IMG/VR virus record: IMGVR_UViG_3300025099_000042
Location: 1 to 44,101 of that record
Length of the DNA stretch: 44,101 nucleotides
Origin: a virus
Direction: 5' to 3' (one strand)
Each line of letters starts with the position of its first letter. Position 1 is the first letter of the stretch. Below are positions 1 to 5,917 of the stretch, in pieces. The translations under genes and the position numbers were made by a program. Under the pieces are notes generated by a model. It made no database searches. It worked only from the letters and a program-made list of their open reading frames with translations, and was not told where the DNA came from.

Positions 1-2
1 TC

Positions 3-713
3 GACGAATGTGTAGCTAAGAAGCTTGTGGCTCCTTACGACATCTATTGCATTGGGGTATCACTCACACCTATGGAGCTCACAGCATACAAAAAAGCTAA
101 TCAGCAATTTGTACACTGTAAGTACCTACTTGGGGGATACAATGCATTTGATGAGGCTAGTCGTATTCTAAATACTGGTCAAGGTGATGCTAAGGCCGCC
201 GCATTATTCTTTGGTGCTATACGAAAGCGTAAAGCTATTGTACAGCATGCAGATAATAAATTAGATATGTCTAAATATATTTCTGATCAGCATAAAGATC
301 AAAAGATCTTGTGCTTTGCAGGTACTATTGAAATGACTAATGCTATGGCAGGCGAGCTAGATGGAGATACTTATCATTCTAAGATGACTTCTAAACAAAA
401 GAAACAATCTTTAGATAAGTTCTCAAATACTACAAACGCAATCTTATGCAGTGCTAAAGCCCTTAATCAAGGGTTTGATGTACCTGATGTAGGAATTGGG
501 ATTATTGCCGGGTTGGAGAGTAAGGCTTTGCCTATGATCCAGAGACTTGGTAGACTTATACGTTTCAAAAAGGGTAAAAGAGGTAGAGTATATATACTGT
601 ACGTCAAAGACTCTCAGGAACAAAAGTGGATGGAACAAGCCACTAAATCGCTTACTAATGTTAAACTGATAGGAGAAGAAAACCTATCGCAAATTTTTAC
701 AAATGATTTATGA
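3..713 (+). CDS. SF2 DNA helicase, C-terminal part (5' end outside window)
   Basis: The reading frame is open to the left edge, so the N-terminal ATPase half (Walker A and B) lies outside the window. A GTG at 27 exists but the frame continues upstream of it, so it need not be the start. What remains matches the second RecA-like lobe of an SF2 helicase of the RAD25/SSL2/UvsW sort. There is a YHSKMTSKQKK-type segment, motif V (LNQGFDVPDVGIGIIAG) and motif VI (QRLGRLIRF, with the arginine finger). Such phage enzymes remodel branched DNA or assist replication restart. It is the first of a tightly packed + strand replication block, and the next start overlaps its end by 11 bases. Helicase fold is sure; the exact subfamily is inferred. 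Confidence 0.85.
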   Translation, partial: DECVAKKLVAPYDIYCIGVSLTPMELTAYKKANQQFVHCKYLLGGYNAFDEASRILNTGQGDAKAAALFFGAIRKRKAIVQHADNKLDMSKYISDQHKDQKILCFAGTIEMTNAMAGELDGDTYHSKMTSKQKKQSLDKFSNTTNAILCSAKALNQGFDVPDVGIGIIAGLESKALPMIQRLGRLIRFKKGKRGRVYILYVKDSQEQKWMEQATKSLTNVKLIGEENLSQIFTNDL

Positions 714-1029
714 TCAAAAAATTACAAAAGATATAGTTAATTCTATGTCTTTGTTAAAATCAAAAGGGGAACCTGTTAATAAAGCAGCTAAGCAAACAGC
801 TAGAGCATTGAAGAAAAAATATGGTAAATCTTTTAAGTGGACTGGAGTTCGTGGTAAGTATTATTCAGAAGTCAAAGCTCAATTGGATGCTCCTGTAGTA
901 CTTAAAAACCTTAATAAAGGTACTATAGGAACAATACCAGTAAGAGGAATGCTTGCTGCTATGGCAAAGAATTCAAAGCAAATTACTATTACAGTAAATG
1001 GCAGTGAAGTAACAGCAGTGTTTAAATAA
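703..1029 (+). CDS. hypothetical small basic protein
   Basis: I do not recognise this 108-residue protein. It is lysine-rich in its first half (a KKKYGKSFKW segment). Its C-terminal half looks like a small beta structure (KQITITVNGSEVTAVF). It starts inside the end of the helicase gene and ends 5 bases before the next ATG, so it is almost certainly translated as part of the replication operon. The A-rich sequence before its ATG resembles other starts in this window. A small DNA-binding or helicase-partner role would fit the neighbourhood, but nothing in the sequence demonstrates it. Confidence 0.6.
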   Translation: MIYDQKITKDIVNSMSLLKSKGEPVNKAAKQTARALKKKYGKSFKWTGVRGKYYSEVKAQLDAPVVLKNLNKGTIGTIPVRGMLAAMAKNSKQITITVNGSEVTAVFK

Positions 1030-1034
1030 TTGGT

Positions 1035-1586
1035 ATGAAAGTAGAAATAGATACAGAAATCCTAAAGATTCTTGGTATAACTGCAGATGATTTTGTATAT
1101 TTGTATCTGTTACATGCTAACGCCTATGATATATTATCAGAGTTAAATCTCAAACCAAACGAGGAGGATCTACAATCAGTAGGTTTAATTAAGCTGGGAG
1201 AGAAGACTGAAGATCACACAGTTAGACAAATGTTTTTGGATATGTTTCAATCATCATTTGACTCTATGTGGTCTGAGCTTCTCTCCCACTTTCCTATAAA
1301 AGTTTATGGTAGAGATGGTCAGCGTATCCTTAGAGCTAGGGATGCTCATGCCAAAGCGAATGATAAATCTAAACGAAAGTATCGTTCTATTGTTGGTAGC
1401 AATAAGCTATTGCATGAAAGTATTGTTAAGTTGCTTGAAGTAGAACTAAAACTACGGAAAGAAAACAACACTCTAGGCTATATGCGAATGCTACAAACAT
1501 GGATCAATGGTTACACATGGCAACAGTATGAAGACATAACAAATGACCCAGAAACAGGAAAGTCCAGAATCACACGACAGTTATGA
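1035..1586 (+). CDS. hypothetical protein upstream of the replicative helicase
   Basis: This 183-residue protein has no motif I can name. It looks mostly alpha-helical with an acidic N-terminal half, a basic middle (DAHAKANDKSKRKYRSI) and a helical C-terminus ending in TWINGYTWQQYEDITND. Its last 44 bases overlap the start of the DnaB-type helicase gene in another frame, a strong sign of coupled expression. Position directly before the helicase would suit a helicase loader or accessory factor, but that is inference from place only. Confidence 0.6.
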   Translation: MKVEIDTEILKILGITADDFVYLYLLHANAYDILSELNLKPNEEDLQSVGLIKLGEKTEDHTVRQMFLDMFQSSFDSMWSELLSHFPIKVYGRDGQRILRARDAHAKANDKSKRKYRSIVGSNKLLHESIVKLLEVELKLRKENNTLGYMRMLQTWINGYTWQQYEDITNDPETGKSRITRQL

Positions 1587-2505
1587 CCTGTCGGACGTAA
1601 ATATACTTAAACACATATCAAAGTCTGTGGATAAGTCTATCTCTGAAGTACGTACAGGTATGTACGGTAAGAGATTAGTATTTCCTTCTAAATGGAATAG
1701 ACTTAACAAGAATTTGATGGGAGGACTGCAACGAGGCAAAATGTATGTCATTGCGGGACGACCTGGTGTAGGTAAGTCAGCTTTTAGTAATCAATTAATA
1801 TTTGATTTGCTTGATGTTAACATGGGTAAAAACGTAGTAGTATTGTATTGGAGCTTTGAGATGCCCGGGTATCAACAGATACTTCGTGCAGGTTCAAAGG
1901 ATACTAAGCTACAGACGTTTGAACTTCTGTCAGTAGAAGGCAAAATATCTCAGGATAATTTTAATAAGTATTGTAATAAGGTACAGAAATACAAAGACTA
2001 CCCTATTTTCTTTTGCTCTGTACCCCAGAATATGAAGAATGTAGAAGAGGTAAATTACTCTGTATTTGAGAAGTACCCTGCTGCTACAATTATTAATCTT
2101 ATTGACCACTCACGTCTAGTACGTGGGAATGCAGACACTGAGCTGCAAAGACTAAACGTTTTATCTAAGACTTGTATGATGGTACAAGCTAGGATGGGGT
2201 GTATAACTATACTCTTATCTCAGCTTAATCGTAACATCGAACAGGAGTACAGAGCTAAACAACAATATCAACCTTTATTAACAGATCTGTTTGGGGGTGA
2301 CTCTATCGGTCAGGATGCACACGTAGTTATGATGCTACAACGTCCTTATGATCTATACGGAATTACTGATAAGTACTGCGGCGAAGACCCTATTGGTCTT
2401 ATGGCAGTGCATATTGAGAAGAACCGTGATGGATTACTCGGTATGATCCCATTCGAAACAGATTTATCAACCTTTACTATAAATGAGCGAACTAGCACTA
2501 CCTAA
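1543..2505 (+). CDS. DnaB-type replicative DNA helicase (SF4), C-terminal-domain only
   Basis: A ring-type RecA-fold helicase that would unwind DNA ahead of the replication fork with the primase encoded nearby. Walker A is GRPGVGKS at residues 72-79. A LIDHSRLVRG segment lies in the Walker B region. DnaB-family motifs follow as LSQLNRNIEQ near residue 224 and the GGDSIGQDAHVVMML stretch near 251-265. At 320 residues it is shorter than bacterial DnaB (about 450) because the N-terminal primase-interaction domain is missing, as in many phage versions. The ATG at 1543 overlaps the previous gene by 44 bases. The next Met (1660) would cut into the linker before the ATPase core, so 1543 is preferred. 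The following gene overlaps its end by 23 bases. Confidence 0.88.
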   Translation: MTQKQESPESHDSYDLSDVNILKHISKSVDKSISEVRTGMYGKRLVFPSKWNRLNKNLMGGLQRGKMYVIAGRPGVGKSAFSNQLIFDLLDVNMGKNVVVLYWSFEMPGYQQILRAGSKDTKLQTFELLSVEGKISQDNFNKYCNKVQKYKDYPIFFCSVPQNMKNVEEVNYSVFEKYPAATIINLIDHSRLVRGNADTELQRLNVLSKTCMMVQARMGCITILLSQLNRNIEQEYRAKQQYQPLLTDLFGGDSIGQDAHVVMMLQRPYDLYGITDKYCGEDPIGLMAVHIEKNRDGLLGMIPFETDLSTFTINERTSTT

Positions 2506-3190
2506 GAAAGTAATTAAAGCGGCACGTAAAAGCCCTAAAAACATGATTATATATGGTCCCCCAAAGATTGGGAAGACCACGTCTCTCTCACAACTTGAGG
2601 GGTGTCTTATCATTGACCTTGAAGATGGGTCAGATATGATCGATGCACTCAAGATCAAAGTAAGTTCTCTCGCTGAGCTTGCTAAGATTGGGAAGGCCAT
2701 TATGAGCGAGGGAAAACCCTACAAGTATATTGCTATTGACACCATCACACAGCTTGAAGTTTGGTGTGAGGAAGAAGCTAAGCAATTGTACAGAGCTACC
2801 CCTATGGGTAAGAACTTTGACAAGGATAACAAGGGACTGTCTGTACTGTCACTGCCCAACGGTGCTGGTTACTTGTATCTACGTAGGGCTTTTATGAAAT
2901 GGTTTAACCGTCTTTCACAATTAGCAAACCACGTTATCTTTGTGGGTCACTTAAAAGATAAGTACCTAACTAAGAATGGTAAAGAGGTTAAGGCTAATGA
3001 TCTATCTCTGTCCGGTAAGCTAAGAGAAATTGCATGTGCAAACTCTGACGCTATTGGGTACATATACAGAGGGGATGGGGTAACTAAGATTTCGTTTGAC
3101 TCAACAAACGACGACACAGCAGGTTCACGCTGTGAGCATCTAAGAGGTTTAGATGCTGAATTGGAGTGGACAAAGATTTTCATCGATTAA
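2483..3190 (+). CDS. Sak4-like RecA-fold ATPase (recombination/annealing)
   Basis: A 235-residue P-loop ATPase with Walker A GPPKIGKT at residues 25-32 and a Walker B strand YIAIDT with the Asp at 86. The layout (early Walker A, an IIDLEDGSD strand, then YKYIAIDTITQLE and a FVGHLKDKY strand) is that of phage AAA_24/Sak4 proteins, RecA-core enzymes linked to single-strand annealing and recombination-dependent replication. It sits between the replicative helicase and a probable ssDNA-binding protein, the usual setting for Sak4. It overlaps the helicase gene by 23 bases and is followed by an A-rich 11-base gap. Confidence 0.82.
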   Translation: MSELALPKKVIKAARKSPKNMIIYGPPKIGKTTSLSQLEGCLIIDLEDGSDMIDALKIKVSSLAELAKIGKAIMSEGKPYKYIAIDTITQLEVWCEEEAKQLYRATPMGKNFDKDNKGLSVLSLPNGAGYLYLRRAFMKWFNRLSQLANHVIFVGHLKDKYLTKNGKEVKANDLSLSGKLREIACANSDAIGYIYRGDGVTKISFDSTNDDTAGSRCEHLRGLDAELEWTKIFID

Positions 3191-3201
3191 ATAAATAACA
3201 A

Positions 3202-3606
3202 ATGTCTTTTGACACAAGAGTAGACGCTACCCCAGAGGTAGTGCAAGAAGATACACCTCAAACTTTGACGGTGTCACAAATAATAATGGACCTTGGTAAC
3301 GGTATAGATCGTGCAGGTATACGGAAGAAGTATGGATTAACTGCAGCAGAATTGAAAATGATCTTTTCTCACCCTAAACTACATAAGCTTAGAGTTAAGA
3401 AGCATCAAGTAATACGTGTGCAACTTATAGATGATACTGTAGATGTTAATCAAACTAGCATTCCTGTAGAACAAGAAAAAGTAGATGAACTTAGAGACGA
3501 AGCTAACACACAGTTAATAGAAGCTTTGAACCCTGAGTTTTTACAACCTACAGATAATAATTTTTATAATTCTCATAATGATAACCAAACTGAAATTCAA
3601 GACTAA
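3202..3606 (+). CDS. small acidic protein with possible HTH segment
   Basis: 134 residues. Residues about 25-65 (a DLGNGIDRAGIRKKYGL stretch followed by TAAELKMIFSHPKL) look like a helix-turn-helix of the type found in small phage adaptor or regulatory proteins. The tail is acidic, Asn/Gln-rich and probably disordered. It starts after an A-rich leader. Its stop shares a base with the next start (TAATG at 3604-3608), so it is translationally coupled to the ssDNA-binding-like gene. The exact function is unknown; partner of the recombination proteins or a regulator are both possible. Confidence 0.55.
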   Translation: MSFDTRVDATPEVVQEDTPQTLTVSQIIMDLGNGIDRAGIRKKYGLTAAELKMIFSHPKLHKLRVKKHQVIRVQLIDDTVDVNQTSIPVEQEKVDELRDEANTQLIEALNPEFLQPTDNNFYNSHNDNQTEIQD

Positions 3607-4370
3607 TGGCTATTCAATCTAATTCCTCCGAGGTACAAGTTGCTGGTGGCGGCATACCTCTATACACAGGCATCGCTCCTGTAACTGTACTTGCAGTTAA
3701 CCCTAACCTAGGAGAACTTAATTCTCTTGGTGTTCAAATGAAAACTGAACCTAATTATTCTGGCATACAGCTTGGCGATAACGTCAAGAATAAGCTTGTA
3801 TTCTGGGTTAGAAACAGTGAGCACAACTTTAGTACTCGAGTAGAAATACTTGTTGGAGCTGAACATCGCCCTGCATCTAAGACTGGTAAGTTTCAGATTA
3901 CTAACAAGTTTGGTCAAGTAACTTGGGCTGAGAAGCCTGACACTGCACCGGATTGGTTTAAGCAAGAAGGTGTACGTCGTATGTATCCTGGTGAAGAGAT
4001 ACTTATAAACTTTGTAAAGTCTTGGGCTAATATCCCTAGTGATGGGGAGTGTGCATTCGATACAATTGATGAGATTGTTAAAGGTAATGTTGCTGAGCTT
4101 AAGACTTTGGTAACTTCATTGAAGGATAACAAAGTAAGAGTTATGCTAGGTGTTAAAGATGGTAAGTATCAACAAGTATATACTCGTTGTTTCGGACGTC
4201 TAAAGCCTGCACGTACTGACATCTTTGTTCGTTCTTTGAACGATGAGTATGGCACATTCAATGCTGATTATAACTCAGATCTTATACTACAAAGGTATAA
4301 TCCTGAGATTATAACACCTACAGCAGAGACTGAGCCTATTGCAGAGGCAGTAGATACTGATTGGTTATAA
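3606..4370 (+). CDS. probable phage ssDNA-binding protein
   Basis: 254 residues, beta-rich, with an acidic disordered C-terminal tail ending AEAVDTDWL. That arrangement (OB-like body plus an acidic tail with a terminal hydrophobic residue) is typical of phage single-stranded DNA-binding proteins. The N-terminal segment (IPLYTGIAPVTVLAVNPNLGEL) matches my memory of SSB-like proteins in marine phages. It directly follows Sak4 and precedes primase, where an SSB is expected. I see no catalytic motif. The assignment rests on architecture and context, so an alternative role as another replication accessory protein remains open. Confidence 0.5.
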   Translation: MAIQSNSSEVQVAGGGIPLYTGIAPVTVLAVNPNLGELNSLGVQMKTEPNYSGIQLGDNVKNKLVFWVRNSEHNFSTRVEILVGAEHRPASKTGKFQITNKFGQVTWAEKPDTAPDWFKQEGVRRMYPGEEILINFVKSWANIPSDGECAFDTIDEIVKGNVAELKTLVTSLKDNKVRVMLGVKDGKYQQVYTRCFGRLKPARTDIFVRSLNDEYGTFNADYNSDLILQRYNPEIITPTAETEPIAEAVDTDWL

Positions 4371-4382
4371 ATAATAGAGGTT

Positions 4383-4446
4383 GGGGGGAGATTCATGTAA
4401 AAGAGGTTCAAGCATTAATAAGCACGTGTGTCCTCTTTCTCCCCCT
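4383..4446 (+). other. two-step RNA hairpin in the SSB-primase gap
   Basis: An outer 8-bp stem, GGGGGAGA at 4384-4391, pairs with TCTCCCCC at 4438-4445. It encloses a second 6-bp stem, AAGAGG at 4401-4406 with CCTCTT at 4432-4437, which stacks directly on it on the 3' side. It fills most of the 90-base gap before the primase ATG at 4461. A T-rich stretch follows but no uninterrupted U-run. It could be a weak terminator, an RNase-processing site or a translation-control element for the primase. Confidence 0.6.
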
Positions 4447-4460
4447 TCCTTTTATTTACT

Positions 4461-5516
4461 ATGATACATTCACGACAAAGCGAAGACACACTTACAAAAG
4501 AAGGATTACTTAGTAAAGTATCTGAATACCAGATATTTAAATACTATTGTCCACCTTTTGATAAACCAAATAAAAAGTTTAAAAGTGATCTTCGTAAGGA
4601 CAGAAGTCCTACAGTATCTATAGCAATGATCAACACTAGGTTAAAGTATAAAGACTTTGGCCACCCTGATCATACCTTTGATTGTTTCGCTTATGTTGGT
4701 TATAAATACAATCTAAACTTTCGTGAGACTCTTAAACATATAGACCAAAGTTTTTGCCTTGGTTTATCAGCCGCTAAGAGTACGTATAAAGCACCCCCTA
4801 AACTCGTTGAAGACATTGAAATAACAGAGAGTTTACCTGTTAATATTCATGTTAAATGTAGAGACTGGAATAAAGAAGATGCTAAGTATTGGAAACAATT
4901 TCATATAAGTAAGAGAATTCTTCGTATATTTGATGTTAAACCCATAACACACTACTGGATCAATGAACAACGTTTTTCGTGTAATAGTATCAGCTATCGT
5001 TACCGCTTTGACTGCGGTTATAAGATTTACCGTCCGCTTGAAAGCGATTTTAAATGGAGCTCTAACGTGGGTAGTCACTGCCTTCAAGGCTACAATGAAC
5101 TTCCTGAAACTGGTGATCAAGTATTTCTCACAAGTTCCCTCAAGGATGTTATGTGCTTGGCGTCTTTTGGTCATGCATCCTTTGCGCTTCAATCAGAAAT
5201 GCTTATGCCAAACCAAAAAACCATTGATGAAATCAAAGAAAGGTTCAAAAAAGTAATCGTATTATACGATAATGATTTTGATAAACTTTCTAATCCCGGT
5301 CAAAAGATGGCCGATAAGATTTGTAGGTTATATGGTTTAAGTAATTTGAAGATACCTTCTCATTATAAGAGTAAGGATATATCTGATGTAGTTAAAAATA
5401 ACGGAATACGAATAGCAAAAAATGTCATCAAGAACTTGGAAGGGACGAACAAAGCGAGGGACACCCAAAATAAAATCAAAGCCGACAGAAATAGATGGAA
5501 TAAAGTTCCGTTCTAA
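4461..5516 (+). CDS. DnaG-type phage primase with Toprim domain
   Basis: 351 residues from the ATG at 4461. A GTG at 4428 is in frame but would lie inside a hairpin and add an unconvincing leader. The N-terminal half has the primase-type segment RKDRSPTVSI...KDFG...FDCFAYV, but the four-Cys/His zinc ribbon is not intact. The Toprim region follows: TSSLKDVM at 224-231, LYDNDFD with the DxD at 270-272, then a KSKDISDVV segment. The position of the usual catalytic Glu is taken by Ser (T-S-S-L-K-D). It would make RNA primers for the fork with the DnaB-type helicase. The next gene starts inside its last 95 bases. Confidence 0.75.
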   Translation: MIHSRQSEDTLTKEGLLSKVSEYQIFKYYCPPFDKPNKKFKSDLRKDRSPTVSIAMINTRLKYKDFGHPDHTFDCFAYVGYKYNLNFRETLKHIDQSFCLGLSAAKSTYKAPPKLVEDIEITESLPVNIHVKCRDWNKEDAKYWKQFHISKRILRIFDVKPITHYWINEQRFSCNSISYRYRFDCGYKIYRPLESDFKWSSNVGSHCLQGYNELPETGDQVFLTSSLKDVMCLASFGHASFALQSEMLMPNQKTIDEIKERFKKVIVLYDNDFDKLSNPGQKMADKICRLYGLSNLKIPSHYKSKDISDVVKNNGIRIAKNVIKNLEGTNKARDTQNKIKADRNRWNKVPF

Positions 5517-5892
5517 ACTAGAGGCTCATTGTTATCGGATGTTAAAAGATGCTTTTATAGAAGCTGATTATGAAAAACATAAGTATGTTCTTCTAAAAGG
5601 CTTTCATTATCCTAACAGTTCTTACGAGGACAACGGTAAAACAGGATTCCAAGATAAACAGAAACATAAAGTACGCGATATAACTTATACTCCAGACTTC
5701 GTAGATCCTAAAGGTAGATGGGTCATAGAGTGTAAAGGCTATGCAAACGAACGTTTCCCGCTTAAATGGAAGATGTTTAAACAACTCTTAATGGAACAAG
5801 ATGATCCCCCGGTACTATTTGTACCACGGAATCAACGACAAAACATTGAGACTGTAAATCAAATTTTAGAAATAATAGCCCCGACTAAATAG
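5422..5892 (+). CDS. PD-(D/E)XK endonuclease (DUF1064 / T7 endonuclease I-like)
   Basis: 156 residues. The core is visible as IKFRSKLEAHCYRML (the helix with the conserved Glu), then YTPDF with Asp92, and WVIECKGY with Glu103 and Lys105, giving a full D...E-x-K catalytic set. A FPLKWKMFKQ helix follows. Phage proteins of this kind are DUF1064-family nucleases related to T7 endonuclease I, thought to resolve branched DNA during replication and packaging. It overlaps the primase gene by 95 bases in another frame. Its stop codon lies within the terminator that ends this transcription segment. Confidence 0.8.
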   Translation: MSSRTWKGRTKRGTPKIKSKPTEIDGIKFRSKLEAHCYRMLKDAFIEADYEKHKYVLLKGFHYPNSSYEDNGKTGFQDKQKHKVRDITYTPDFVDPKGRWVIECKGYANERFPLKWKMFKQLLMEQDDPPVLFVPRNQRQNIETVNQILEIIAPTK

Positions 5893-5904
5893 TTGGGGCT
5901 TTTT
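5877..5904 (+). terminator. Rho-independent terminator after the nuclease gene
   Basis: A 9-bp stem (AGCCCCGAC at 5877-5885 with GTTGGGGCT at 5892-5900, one G-T pair) and a 6-base loop are followed by a short T-run. The stop codon of the nuclease gene (5890-5892) lies in the loop and stem. It separates the replication genes from the rIIA/rIIB group. Confidence 0.85.
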
Positions 5905-5917
5905 AATGCAAAAATAA

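Noticed and set aside
4428-4460. GTG start at 4428 for the primase
   Set aside because: It lies within the 3' arm of a strong hairpin and adds a Ser/Phe-rich leader not resembling primases; the ATG at 4461 is preferred.
4833-5192. 119-codon minus-strand frame opposite the primase
   Set aside because: Antisense of a gene with clear primase motifs; no convincing product.
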